Shown: in pieces, positions 17,051-27,504 of the stretch | How positions within the stretch are numbered: position 1 is the first letter of the stretch | How the letters are laid out: every line of letters begins with the position of its first letter | Origin: CAWFXC01 sp963819735 | GTDB lineage: Bacteria > Actinomycetota > Acidimicrobiia > IMCC26256 > DASPTH01 | Direction: 5' to 3' | Assembly (NCBI GenBank): GCA_963819735.1 | Contig: CAWFXC010000004.1 | Location: 310,001 to 374,000 of the forward strand | DNA: 64,000 nucleotides | The notes under the pieces: model-generated | What the model saw: the letters and a program-made list of their open reading frames with translations, nothing else | What the model was told of the DNA's origin: nothing | Databases searched by the model: none | Made by a program: the position numbers and the translations under genes

Positions 17051-17443
17051 ATGGCGACGAACGAGAAGACGAAGACTCCTTCGCAGTTGATCGACGAGCG
17101 GATCGAGGAGCTCGGCGACTGGCGGGGCGAGTTGCTCGGTCGGCTCCGCGCCTTGGTCAAGCAGGCCGATCCGGATGTCGTCGAGGAGTGGAAGTGGAGA
17201 GGCGTCCCGGTGTGGTCGCACGACGGAATCATCTGCACCGGCGAGACCTACAAGAGTGTCGTGAAGCTGACCTTCTTCAAGGGCGCGTCGCTGGCGGATC
17301 CCGCAGGCCTGTTCAACTCGAGCCTCGAGGGGAACACCCGTCGGGCCATCGACTTTCCCGAGGGCGCGAAGGTGAACGTCCGGGCATTGAAGACGCTCAT
17401 CCGCGCCGCGGTGACCCTGAACGAGTCCAAAGCCAAACGCTGA
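17051..17443 (+). CDS. DUF1801 (YdhG-like) protein
   Basis: A 130-residue DUF1801 protein with the family segments EEWKWRGVPVWSHDGIICT and VVKLTFFKGA. Relatives have a frataxin-like fold (YdhG/YjdF type iron chaperone-like) and occur as stand-alone cytoplasmic proteins. Start at ATG 17051; a 10-residue longer frame would cover the -10 element. Function in the cell is unclear. Confidence 0.82.
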   Translation: MATNEKTKTPSQLIDERIEELGDWRGELLGRLRALVKQADPDVVEEWKWRGVPVWSHDGIICTGETYKSVVKLTFFKGASLADPAGLFNSSLEGNTRRAIDFPEGAKVNVRALKTLIRAAVTLNESKAKR

Positions 17444-17509
17444 GTCAGCTCGTACCGACTGGCCGGAGATCTACTCGCCCGAGTGACCCGGGCAACGCTG
17501 GAGTTCGGG

Positions 17510-17779
17510 TCAGGCGGTCTCTTCGACGAGGATCACGATCGTCTCGCTGAGCACGCCGTCCTTCGCTTCGGCTTCGGCGGCCGCCGGGGTCTGCAATGCG
17601 GCGGCAACTGCGTCGAGATCGGGGATCTCCATCAACAAACCGACGCGGGTCGGGTTGGTCGGGTCGACGAACGTCCGGATGTTGGTGACACCGAGCGGTG
17701 CGAAGAACTCCTCGCGGGTGGTGGCCGCGAGCCAGTGGTCCTTGTCCTTGACGTCGTGGTAGGCGATCACCGTAGGCAT
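17510..17779 (-). CDS. Small hypothetical protein (possible dimeric alpha/beta-barrel)
   Basis: An 89-residue protein, MPTVIAYHDVKDKDHWLAA..., with alternating strands and helices (VGLLMEIPDLDAVAAAL, then TIVILVEE at the end). The pattern suits a small dimeric alpha/beta-barrel of the monooxygenase/EthD type; no catalytic residue can be named. ATG at 17779. It is divergent from the VOC gene that follows. Confidence 0.6.
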   Translation of the reverse strand: MPTVIAYHDVKDKDHWLAATTREEFFAPLGVTNIRTFVDPTNPTRVGLLMEIPDLDAVAAALQTPAAAEAEAKDGVLSETIVILVEETA

Positions 17780-17890
17780 GACGATCCTGCTTTCGTCTGC
17801 GGGTTGGAATCGCGGAACCTACTACCGGCACTTGACCCACGCGCAGGGCCCACGCGACGGTCGTTCCTGACACGACCCTGGGAGCGAGAG

Positions 17891-18538
17891 ATGAGCACGA
17901 CGGAGTCCCCTGGCGGCGCCGGAAGCGTCGACATGAAGCTCGAAGCGATCGTCATCCCCGTCTCGGACGTCGACCGGGCGAAGGCGTTCTACACCGGCCT
18001 CGGCTGGCGGTTGGACGCCGACCTCGGGGACGCGGCATTCCGGATCGTCCAGCTCAATCCGCCGGGCTCCGACTGCTCCGTCCAGTTCGGTATCGGCCTC
18101 ACCGCGGCTGCCCCCGGCTCGGCGCAGAGCCTCCTCGTGGTCTCCGACGTCGAGGCCGCCCACGCCGATCTCGCCGCGAGCGGGGCCGAGCCGAGCAAGG
18201 TCTTCCACGACAGCAGCGGGGGCTACAACCGCTGGGACACCACGCTTCGAGCCGACGGTCCTGATCCCGACCGTCGCACCTACGCGTCGTTCCTGGAATT
18301 CACCGATCCCGACGGCAACCTCTGGCAGCTGCAGGAGATCACGGACCGTCTGCCCGGCCGAATCGACGCCACCACCGCCACCTTCAGCTCCGCCGACGAG
18401 CTCCGACGCGCGCTCGAGCGCGCCGCCGCCGCCCACGGCGAGCACGAGAAGCGAACGGGCCAGGCCGACGCGCAGTGGCCCGTGTGGTACGCCGCGTACA
18501 TGTTCGCAGAGCAACTCGGCACCGAGCTCCCGTCCTGA
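17891..18538 (+). CDS. VOC-family (glyoxalase/dioxygenase fold) protein with C-terminal extension
   Basis: A 215-residue protein. Residues about 15-160 form a VOC domain, starting VIPVSDVDRAKAFYTGLGW and ending LEFTDPDGNLWQLQEI with the usual Glu. A further 50 residues follow, ending PVWYAAYMFAEQLGTELP, an add-on seen in some actinobacterial VOC proteins. GGGAGCGAGAG precedes the ATG at 17891. The stop overlaps the likely start of the flavin oxidoreductase. Substrate unknown. Confidence 0.85.
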   Translation: MSTTESPGGAGSVDMKLEAIVIPVSDVDRAKAFYTGLGWRLDADLGDAAFRIVQLNPPGSDCSVQFGIGLTAAAPGSAQSLLVVSDVEAAHADLAASGAEPSKVFHDSSGGYNRWDTTLRADGPDPDRRTYASFLEFTDPDGNLWQLQEITDRLPGRIDATTATFSSADELRRALERAAAAHGEHEKRTGQADAQWPVWYAAYMFAEQLGTELPS

Positions 18539-19873
18539 CCGACTTCGACGTCATCGTCCTCGGCGCCGGCGCGCCCGGCGAGCACTGCGCCGGCGCGCTC
18601 GCGGAGGGCGGGCTGCGCGTCGCCGTCGTCGAGCGCGAACTCGTGGGCGGCGAATGCTCGTACTGGGCGTGCATCCCGTCGAAGACGCTGCTCCGTCCGG
18701 GTGAGGCGACCCACGACGCGAACGAGGCCGCGGGGCACGCGCAGGTCGACGTCACCGCGACGTTCGCGTGGCGCGACTACATGGTGTCGAAGCACACCGA
18801 CACGAGCGCGGCGGGGTGGCTCTCCGACCGCGGCATCGAGCCTGCTCCGCGGCACCGGTCGGCTCGCCGGGCCGGGCGCAGTCGAGGTCGACGGCGTGCG
18901 GCACACCGCGCAGCACATCGTCGTCGCCAACGGCGCCGCGCCGTTCATCCCCCCGGTGCCCGGGCTCCGCGAGCTCGAGGGGGTGTGGACCAACCGTGAG
19001 GTCACCGCGATGGACGTGGTTCCCCACCGCCTCGTGATCCTGGGCGGCGGCGCGGTCGGCGTCGAGATGGCACAGGTGGTACGGCGCCTCGGCGGTGAGG
19101 TCGTCATGGCCGACGTTGCCGAGCGCGTGCTCCCCAATGAGCCCGCGCCGTTGGGCGACGCGCTGGGCGAGGTCCTGCGGCGCGACGGGATCGACCTGGT
19201 GCTCGGCGTGCAGGCGACTGGTGCGCGTCGCGAGGGCGACGACTACGTCCTCGAGCTCGACGACGGCCGGTCGCTCCGGGGCGACCGCTTGCTCGTTGCC
19301 ACCGGTCGCCGTCCCCGAGTCGAAGGGATCGGGCTCGAGACCGTCGGCATCGCCGCCGATCCTCATGGGATCAAGGTCGATGCCCAGCTCCGCGCCGGCG
19401 AAGGTCTCTGGGCGATCGGCGACGTCACGGGCATCTGGCCGCTCACGACAACCGGCAAGTACCAGGGCGACATCGTCGCCGCGAACATTCTCGGCGAACC
19501 GCGCGAGGCGAACTACGACGCACTGCCGCGCGTCGTCTTCACCGATCCGCAAGCGGCGTCGGTCGGCGCGTCGAGCGCGCGCTACTCCGCGACCGCGCCG
19601 ATCTCCGGCGTGGCCCGGACCGCGACCTACACGCGCGCGTACGCCGAGTCGAATGGATTCCTCACGCTGCTCAGCGATGGCGAGCAACTCACCGGCGCCT
19701 ACGCGCTCGGGCCCGAGGCCGGCGAGTGGCTCCAGCAGGCCACCTTGGCGATCCGCGCGCACATCCCGCTCGACGTCCTGCGCGACACCATCCAGCCCTT
19801 CCCGACCTTCTCCGAGATCTACGCCGACGCGCTGAAGGCGTTGCACGCGGAGATCGCGACGGCGAGCGCGTGA
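18535..19873 (+). CDS. FAD/NAD(P) disulfide oxidoreductase family protein (frame broken once)
   Basis: About 445 residues once a single extra base at 18840-18841 is ignored. Features in order: FAD motif VLGAGAPG, redox pair GECSYWACIPSK (CxxxxC), NAD motif ILGGGAVGVE, FAD-binding AIGDVTG, then a dimerisation domain. The C-terminal catalytic motif, usually HPxxSE, reads PFPTFSE, so the general-base His is missing; a lipoamide or mercuric reductase activity is therefore doubtful. The start is uncertain: CTG 18535 (overlapping the VOC stop as CTGA) or GTG 18475. The stop overlaps the next ATG. The frame break fits the allele-doubling pattern (GAG/GAC before CTG). Confidence 0.8.
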
Positions 19874-20625
19874 TGGACACGGGCGCTCGCGAGCCGGAGC
19901 TCCTCGGTCAGACCGTGGTGCTGATCGGTGGGAGTGCGGGTATCGGGTTGGCCACTGCACGACGGGCACGGCTCGAGGGCGCCGACGTGATCCTCACCGG
20001 CCGCGACGCGGAACGGCTGCAGAAGGCGGCCGACGAAGTCGGCGCGCTCCGGGTGGCCGCCTTCGACGCCGGTGATCCGGCACAGCTCGAGCAGTTCTTC
20101 GCCGATCTACCCCCGACGGTCGACCATGTGATGGTGACGGCGGGACAGCCCCACTACGGACCCCTCCTGGAGATGGACCGCGACGACGTCCGGCGCGGTC
20201 TCGAGGACCATCTCCTGCTGGCGATCCAGGTGTCGCGCCTCGCCGTCGATCGGGTGCCGCCCGGCGGCAGCCTCGTCTTCTTCGGTGGCACCGGTGGCCG
20301 TCAGCCCGGTGTCGGTCTCGGACTCTTGTCGACGGTCACGGCGGCGATGCCGGCCCTCGTCGCGCAGCTCGCACTCGACGTTGCACCGGTCAGGGTCAAC
20401 CTCATCGCCCCGGGCTTCGTCGACACGTCGCTCTCGGCGTCGCTCCTCGGCGACGATCTCGACGCCCGCCGGGCGCAACTCCGCGCCGCGCTCCCGATCG
20501 GACGCGTCGTAGAGCCGGAGGATGTGGCGCGGCTCGCCGTGCATCTGATGGTCAACACCGCGCTCACCGGCGCGACGTACGACGTCGACGGCGGTCAGCA
20601 ACTCGTCGTGCGCACCGGCACGTGA
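19873..20625 (+). CDS. Atypical SDR lacking the YxxxK pair
   Basis: A 250-residue Rossmann protein. The cofactor motif GGSAGIG, the segment HVMVTAGQPHYGP and the end GATYDVDGGQQL are SDR-like. Where SxnYxxxK is expected it reads FFGGTGG followed by LLSTVTAAMPALV, with neither Tyr nor Lys. It may bind a nucleotide without classical SDR catalysis. ATG at 19873 overlaps the oxidoreductase stop (TGATG), so they are coupled. Confidence 0.82.
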   Translation: MDTGAREPELLGQTVVLIGGSAGIGLATARRARLEGADVILTGRDAERLQKAADEVGALRVAAFDAGDPAQLEQFFADLPPTVDHVMVTAGQPHYGPLLEMDRDDVRRGLEDHLLLAIQVSRLAVDRVPPGGSLVFFGGTGGRQPGVGLGLLSTVTAAMPALVAQLALDVAPVRVNLIAPGFVDTSLSASLLGDDLDARRAQLRAALPIGRVVEPEDVARLAVHLMVNTALTGATYDVDGGQQLVVRTGT

Positions 20626-20638
20626 GAGGACTCGGCAC

Positions 20639-21259
20639 ATGAGGCCCGACATCCAACCCGGCGCGGTGTTCCCCGACTACGAGCTGCCCGATCACACCGA
20701 CGTTCCCCGGAAGCTCAGCGAGCTCCAGGGCGACGACCCGCTGATCCTCACGCTCTCGCGCGGCCATTACTGCCCGAAGGAGCACCAGCAGCATCAGCAG
20801 CTCGCCGCGTTCTTCCCGCAGATCGCGGTGGCGTACACCCAGATGGTCACGATCACGACCGACGAGCATCACGTCCTGCAGGAGTTCCGCGCCTCGTTCG
20901 GCGCTCAGTGGACGTTCCTGGCCGACCCCGGGCGGATCGTGCAGAAAGACCTCGACATCCAGGAGTACACCGACCCCGAGCACGATCCGATGATCCCGCA
21001 CACGCTCGTGCTCGAGCCCGGGCTCGTGATCCACAGCATCTACAACGGCTACTGGTTCTGGGGTCGCCCCTCGGTCGAGGACCTCCGGCGCGATCTGCGC
21101 GCGGTCTCGGCCAGGATCCGCCCGGATTGGGATCTCAGCACGCCCGGGCTGCGCGACGCCTGGGATTCCGGTGACCGCTCGCGCTTCCACGGCTGGGACA
21201 AGTGGTCACCGGAGCGGGTGCGCGAAGAGATGGCACGCGCGCGACGCGCGCCGTCCTGA
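20639..21259 (+). CDS. Redoxin (AhpC/TSA-like thioredoxin-fold) protein
   Basis: A 206-residue redoxin-fold protein. It has one cysteine, in RGHYCPKE, at the position of the peroxidatic Cys; no resolving Cys exists, so it would be a 1-Cys type or use an external thiol. The C-terminal 60 residues (after WGRPSVEDLRRDLR) are an extension rich in Trp and charged residues. ATG at 20639 follows GAGAGGACTCG. It follows the atypical SDR by 13 nt and ends 10 nt from the convergent GH15 gene. Confidence 0.85.
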   Translation: MRPDIQPGAVFPDYELPDHTDVPRKLSELQGDDPLILTLSRGHYCPKEHQQHQQLAAFFPQIAVAYTQMVTITTDEHHVLQEFRASFGAQWTFLADPGRIVQKDLDIQEYTDPEHDPMIPHTLVLEPGLVIHSIYNGYWFWGRPSVEDLRRDLRAVSARIRPDWDLSTPGLRDAWDSGDRSRFHGWDKWSPERVREEMARARRAPS

Positions 21260-21269
21260 ATTGCGCCGG

Positions 21270-23155
21270 TCACGCGGTCCGCGAACCCTCGGCCACCGAG
21301 ATCGCCCACGCCGCGTTGACCAACCCGATGTGGCTGAAGGCCTGCGGGAAGTTGCCCAGGAGCTCACCGCTGTCGGGATCGACCTCTTCGGCGAGCAGGC
21401 CGACGTCGTTGACGAACGCCGCCGCGCGCTCGAACACGGCGCGCGCCCGGTCGACCTCGCCCGCCATCGCCAGCGCCTGCGCGAGCCAGAAGGTGCAGAG
21501 GAGGAAGACGCCTTCCTCGCCGTCGAGTCCGTCGTGCGCCCGGTACCGGTAGACGAGGCCCCGTTCGTCGGTGAGCCGTTCCTCGGTCGCCGTCGATGGT
21601 CGACAGCACTCTCGGGTCGTCGGCCGGGAGGAACCCGACCAGCGGCAGCATCAGGTTCGACGCGTCGAGGTCGTCGGAGCCGAACGACTGCGTGAACGCG
21701 TTCGCGCGGTCGCTCCAGCCGTCGCGCAGGATCGCCGCGCGGATCTGCTCCTGGGTGGCAGCCCAACTCGCGACGCGGTCGGTGGCGCCGAGGCGCTCGG
21801 CCAGCGCGGTCGCCCGCTCGAGCGCGACCCAGCACATGAGCTTCGAGTACACGAAGTGGCGGGGCTCGCCCCTGACCTCCCAGATGCCCTGGTCCTGTTC
21901 GTGCCACCGCCGGGCCGCGGTGTCGGCCAGCGCAACGAGGAACTGGCACGTGGTCGGCGCGAGCTCGGGGGCCGCATCCCACTGGTCGGGGTCCGACAGC
22001 GGCCCGACGCGGCGCGCCACCGGGTCGAAGATGCGATCCGACAGCCGGTAGACGGCGCTGAGCAGCTCGCCGTAGACGTCGAGCTGCCGTTGGCGCCAGG
22101 CCCCGTTGCCGACCCGCACCGGGGCCGAGCCGCGCCAGCCGGTCAGGTGCGGCAGCTCCCGCTCGGTGAGGTCGCGCTCGCCGCCGATACCGAACATGAT
22201 CTGCAGGTCGCCGCCCCGATCGAGTGACCCCGCCGCCGCCGTCGTCACGTAGTTGACGAACTCGTCGGCTTCGTCGGGACAGGCCGCCACCCACAGGGCC
22301 TCGATGGTGAACGACGCGTCGCGGACCCACGCGTAGCGGTAGTCCCAGTTGCGCGCGCCGCCGACCACCTCGGGCAACGAGGTCGTGGCCGCGGCGCAGA
22401 TCGCGCCGGTGGGCTGGAACGACAGTGCCTGGAGCACGCGGCCACTGTGGTGCACGAGCTCGCGCCACGGCCCGTCGTACGCCTGGTGCAGGTCCGACCA
22501 CGACTGCCACGCCGCCACCGTGTCGTCGACTCGCGTCGCGATCTCGTCCTGACTCCAGGTGCGGGCCGGCGATGCGTCGGCCCGCCGCGCGTGGTGGAGC
22601 GCGAAGCCGACGCGATCTCCGGCCTGCACGACCACCGTGCCCGACGCCGACGACGAGCTGACCTCGAGCGGCTGCGGGCACGACAGGACGATGACATCGG
22701 CGCCACCGGTCGCGACGAGCCCGCCGTCGACCACGTCGAGGAGCGGAACGACGAGTCCGTACTCGGGTCGCGGGACGTACTCGACGTGCAGCTCGACCTC
22801 GCCGTCGGTGCACGTGACCTGCCGCAGCAGCAGGTGCGGTGAGTCACGACCCAGGTCGTGGCCGCGGTTCCCGAGCCCGGTCGCCAGCGCGTCGACGACC
22901 ACGGCCGTACCCGTGGGCGTGCGGTAGGTCGTCTCCATGACCATGGTGCGGTCCAGGTACCGGCGGGAGACGTCGGTCGCGTCCGGCGCGTGCAGCGACC
23001 ACGAGCCCGCGCTGTCGTCCAGCAACTGGGCGAAGATCGACGGACTGTCGAAGCGCGGCATGCACAGCCAGTCGACGGAACCGTCCCGGCTGATCGAGCG
23101 CGGCACCGTGCCGGTCGGACAGCAACGCGTAGTCGGCGATCGGACGGGTGCTCAT
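21270..23155 (-). CDS. Glycoside hydrolase family 15 (glucoamylase/trehalase-like), frame broken twice
   Basis: About 628 residues once two extra bases (21591-21592 and 23095-23096) are ignored, close to the usual 600-660. It starts MSTRPIADYALLSDRHGAAL, then ISRDGSVDWLCMPRFDSPS. The catalytic domain has NWDYRYAWVRDASF and ends FSHIGLVNAAWAIS. Bacterial GH15 proteins of this architecture hydrolyse alpha-glucans or trehalose. Both breaks fit the allele-doubling pattern (GAC/GAG; CTC/CTG), so the true gene is probably whole. Start ATG at 23155. Confidence 0.85.
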
Positions 23156-23207
23156 CGATGCCTCGGCTCCGACGCCGCGGTGCGTCGGCTACCGACGCGC
23201 ACGAGTG

Positions 23208-24033
23208 TCACGCGCGTGCGACGGGCGGTTCTACGTCGTCGTAGATCCGAGCCGCCGCCAGCAGGCCGTTCCCGTCGCGCTCGAACACCACCATGCCCGC
23301 CTGAGGCTCGAGCTCGTGGTTGCCCCAGCGGACGCAGTTGTATTCGACCGCGCACCGCACGCCGTCGTCGGTGACGCGGCAGAGCTCGACACCGACGCCG
23401 CCGCCGGCGCTGAACCACGCGGCGAAGAACGCGCGCAGCGCGTCGGTGCCGCGGTGGAGCGGCCCGATGGGTTCCCGCACGTACCCGTCCGGGGCGAAGG
23501 TGCTCCACGATCGCGTCGGTGTCGCCGGCGTCGAGGGCAGCCTGGTAGCGGCCGACCACATCATCGGGACGGACGGGTCCCGCGTCGAGGATGGGAGGCC
23601 TGATCGGACGGCGGCCGACCACCGGCCACTGGGTGCAGTACGTGCGGAACACCACCGACCGTTCGTCCGGCGATTCGGCAACCACCGCCACCGGCCACGA
23701 GATCTGCTCGCCGTCGGGGTCCAGTCGCGCGACGTACTCGACGACCGCCCGACCACCGGTCGACGTCGCAGCCACGGTCCCGATGTTCGCGTGGCGCGCG
23801 GCCAGCATGGCCTGACTCCGCTTGACGAACTGGCGCAGGTGGCGGTGGCCGCGGATGTCACCGCCGAGAGGATCGAAGACCTCCACCTGACCCGGCCACG
23901 CCGACTCCAGGGTGCGGGCGTCGCCCTGTTCGATGGCAGTCAGGTACTGCCCGACGGGATCGATCTGCCCCACCGCTCGGGTCTCCCGGCGCGCCAGCTC
24001 GACGGCCGACACGAAATCCGGGAACCACGGCAT
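23208..24033 (-). CDS. SnoaL-like protein with two NTF2-type domains (frame broken once)
   Basis: About 275 residues if one extra base near 23499 is ignored. The first SnoaL-like domain covers residues about 20-140 (PVGQYLTAIEQGDARTLE). The second restarts at DDVVGRYQAALDAGDTDAIVE and ends VVFERDGNGLLAAARIYDDV. Tandem SnoaL domains usually bind small polyketide- or steroid-like ligands or act as isomerases/cyclases. ATG at 24033 has GGAGG 5 nt upstream. Function unknown. Confidence 0.78.
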
Positions 24034-24164
24034 CGCAACCTCCGTGACCGAGCCGGTGCCGACCCACGACGACCGTCCGAGCACGCTATCCGCAGGAGCG
24101 CCATGACGGCTCCGTACAGGTCCGGGTTGCGCGGGCCTTCGGTCGCGGGCGGAGCATCCCGCGT

Positions 24165-24170
24165 TACCGT
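24165..24170 (+). promoter_or_regulatory. -10 element placed for leaderless transcription
   Basis: TACCGT ends 6 nt before the ATG at 24177, with no ribosome binding site between: the same spacing as at 15257 and 17051. Confidence 0.4.
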
Positions 24171-24176
24171 TCGGGC

Positions 24177-27087
24177 ATGCCGCGCCAAGCCCCCGGGGGC
24201 ACGGTGACCTTCCTGTTCACCGACATCGAGGATGCGACGCGTCGGTGGGACGACTCGCCGACCGACATGGCCGACGCGGTGCGGATCCACGACGCGATCG
24301 TCCGCGGCGCCATCGAGCGACACGACGGCTACGTGTTCGTGACCGGCGGCGACGGGTTCGGCGCCGCGTTCTCGACCGCCGCCGACGCCGCTGCCGCCGC
24401 GATCGAATCGCAGGAGCAGCTGCGGGACGACACCGTCGTCGACTTCGCGGTGCGCATGGGGCTCCACACCGGTGAAGCGGTCCCCCGAGACCGCAACTAC
24501 TACGGCAGTGAGGTGAACCGGGCCGCACGGCTGACGTCGCTCGCGCACGGGGGGCAGGTCCTCGTGTCGGACGCCACGGAAGTGATGCTGCGCGACCGCG
24601 TGCCGCTGCGGCCTCTGGGCGAGCACCGCCTCCGCGGGCAGCGCGGGCGAATCTCGGTGCACCAGATCGTCGCCGACGGTCTCGCCACCGCGTTCCCGCT
24701 GCTCCGCAGCGTCGATCCCTTCGCCGGGAACCTGCCGCAGCAATTGAGCTCGCTCATCGGTCGCGAACAGACCGTCGCCGACGTCGCCGACCTCACCCGT
24801 TCGCACCGGCTGGTCACGCTGACCGGCGTCGGCGGGGTCGGCAAGACCCGGCTCGCGCTCGAGGTGGGCGCCGAGGTCGCCGGTGAGTTCGTCGACGGCG
24901 TGTGGCTGGTCGAGCTCGCATCGATCGCCGACCCCGCGTCCGTCCCCGCCGCCATCGCCACCGTGCTCGGCATCACGCCCCAGAGCGGTGCGGCGCTCAT
25001 CGACACGGTGGCCGATGCGTTACGAGGTCGCCGACTCCTCCTGGTCGTCGACAACTGCGAACACGTCCTGGCCGCGGCAGGATCGGCCGTCGCCATGATC
25101 CTGGGCCGGGCCGGGGCCGTCACCGTCGTCGCGACGTCGCGCGAACCGCTCGCGGTCGACGGCGAAGTGCCGTTCGCGGTGGTGCCCCTGACGTTGGAGG
25201 GGGGCCCGATCTCCCACGCCGTCACCCTGTTCGTCGATCGCGCCCGCGCCGTCCGCCCCGACTTCGGCCTCCGCGAAGTCGAGACCGCGAACGCGGTGAC
25301 CGAGATCTGCACGAACCTCGACGGCCTCCCGCTCGGCATCGAGCTGGCGGCGTCGCGCATGGCCGCCATGAGCGCGGTCGAGGTGCGGGACCGGCTCGCG
25401 GACCGGTTCCGCCTGTTGCAGGGCTCGACGCCCGCGCCGGACCGACACCTCACCCTCGGTCACGCGGTGGAGTGGTCGTACGACCTGCTGACCGACGATG
25501 AGCAGCACCTGCTCCGCCTGGCGTCCGTCTTCGCCGGCGGGTTCGATCTCGCGAGCCTGTACGCGGTGACCGACGCCGCCGACGAGGTCGAAGTGCTCCG
25601 CCACCTCGACTCCCTGGTCCGCAAGTCGCTCGTGGTCGCGGACCACACCGCGGTGCGTACCCGTTACACGCTGTTCGAGACCATCCGTCAGTTCGCCGAG
25701 TACCGGATGGATCAGGCGGGTGATCTCGAGCCGTCACGCGCCCGCCACGCCGAGCACTTCGCCGCGGCAGGCGACCGCGCGCTGGGAGCACTGGGACGGG
25801 CCCGGCTGGCGCGAGGCGGTCGACTGGGTGGAGCTGGAGCTGGGCAACCTGCGCGGGGCGTATCAGTGGAGCGCCCGGAGCAACGAGCCTGGCGTGGCAA
25901 CGGACATCGCCGCGCACGCCGCGTTGATGGGCTTCTCCGTGCAGCTGTTCGAGACGCTTGCCTGGGCCGAGGAGCTGCTCGAACCCGCGACCGCGGCCGA
26001 CGTCACCCGTCTCCCCCGCCTGTACACCGGCGCGGGCTTCGCGTGCTTCGCCGGACGCGCCGAGGCGGCTCGCGCGAACGCGCATCGAGCGACCGAGCTC
26101 GAGCGGGATTCCCGCTACGACGCGTGCGAACCCGGGTACGCGTCGTTCGTGGAAGCGCTCGCCAGCGTGTACTGCGGCGATCTCGACCGCTACGTCGAGC
26201 TCACCGGCGCGGTCGCGCGCGACTACGGCCGCGATCGGGGCTACGGGCTGGCCGCGTACGTCGACGGCCTGCAGTCGTGCGGTCGCATCGAGGAGGCGTT
26301 GGCGCTCACCGAGGAGTCGGTCGCCGCGGCGAGGGATCTCGGCAACCCGTATTGGATCTCCTACGCCCTGTGGATCGCCGGGATGGCCTTCTCGAAGGCC
26401 GACGTGCGCCGCGCCTTCGCCGCCTGGGACGAAGGCGTCGCGTTCGTACGCGAGCACCGCGTCCACTTCTTCGAAGGCTTTCTCGCTCGCGACGCGGCGC
26501 GCTTGCACACCAGCGACGGCGAGGCCCACGCCGCGTTGTTGTTGTTTGCCGAGGCGTTGCGCGCGTTCCAACGCGCTGGCAACGTGCCGCAACTCGTCAT
26601 CACGTTGGCAAGCGTGCCCGCGCTGTTCGAACGGCTCGACCGTCCGGCGCCGGCGATGGTGATCCTCGGCGCGCTGGCCGGCGAGCCGTCGAGCCTGCAC
26701 CATGTTCCCGAGCTCCGGGAGCTCGGCGATCGCGTTCGGGGCGGGCTCGGAACGTCACGGGCCGACGAGCTGACGGTCGCAGGCGCCGCCCTCGACCTCG
26801 GTCAGGCCGCCGTCTACGCGCGCGAGCAACTCGACGTCGCCTACCGCGCGCCGAGTGCGGCGACGAGCCAGGCCCGGCCCGGTGGCTTGAGCCGCCGCGA
26901 GCTCGAGGTGCTCCGCCTGATGGCCGACGGCCGCACCGCGGGAGAGATCGCCACCCAGTTGTTCATCTCCTCGCGCACCGCCGAGCACCACATCCAGCAC
27001 ATCTACACGAAGATCGGCGTGTCGAGCCGCGTCTCGGCGACCCGCTGGGCGGTCAAGCACGGCGTCGTCGACGGCGCCGGGGGCTGA
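24177..27087 (+). CDS. Large regulator: class III cyclase - ATPase - helical repeats - LuxR HTH (frame broken once)
   Basis: About 969 residues once one extra base at 25781-25782 is ignored. Order: class III nucleotidyl cyclase, residues 1-170 (FLFTDIEDATRRW, RMGLHTGEA); NB-ARC/AAA-type ATPase, about 190-500 (Walker A TGVGGVGKTRLAL, Walker B LLLVVDNCEHV); TPR-like helices, about 530-860; and a C-terminal LuxR helix-turn-helix (LSRRELEVLRLMADGRTAGE, then FISSRTAEHHIQHIYTKIGV). The cyclase plus DNA-binding end in one chain would join second-messenger or nucleotide sensing to transcription. The break fits GCG/GCC before TGG. Target genes unknown. Confidence 0.88.
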
Positions 27088-27221
27088 CCGCGGATAGAGC
27101 CCGGAAATAGGTAGCTCTACCGATGCCGCCCCGCGGGGCAATCCGGAGAATGACCCCTACGCCGATCGAACCCGGTCGGCGGACGAGAGATCCACTGTGA
27201 TCCTTCCTGAGAGGGGATGTC

Positions 27222-27494
27222 ATGATCCTGGCAACCACGCTGGTCGAGGACGTCGACCGTTTCCTGGACGTGTTCGGCACCAAGGGCGCCGAGAAGCGCG
27301 CACTCCACGGGTCCAAGGGCTCCACCGTGTTCGGCGACCCCTCCGAGGAGAACCGGGTCTGGGCCCTGTTCGACTGGGACGAAGCAGGCTGGGCCAGCTT
27401 CGTGTCCGACCCCGACGTCCCGCCCATCCTGAAGCAAGCCGGCCACGTCGGTGCGCCGCAGGCCGCGCGTCTCCTCGGTTCCTACGAGGCGTGA
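27222..27494 (+). CDS. Small hypothetical protein (ABM-like fold likely)
   Basis: A 90-residue protein, MILATTLVEDVDRFLDVFG..., with VWALFDWDEAGWASFVSDPD in the middle. It looks like a single dimeric alpha/beta-barrel unit. GAGAGGGGATGTC precedes the ATG at 27222. It is followed after 10 nt by the binding-protein gene, so they probably form an operon and may be functionally linked. Confidence 0.65.
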   Translation: MILATTLVEDVDRFLDVFGTKGAEKRALHGSKGSTVFGDPSEENRVWALFDWDEAGWASFVSDPDVPPILKQAGHVGAPQAARLLGSYEA

Positions 27495-27504
27495 GGAGGC
27501 GACG

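Noticed and set aside
27088..27221. Riboswitch or terminator before the small gene at 27222
   Set aside because: Only short inverted repeats (5-6 bp) are visible, not enough to support a structured RNA.
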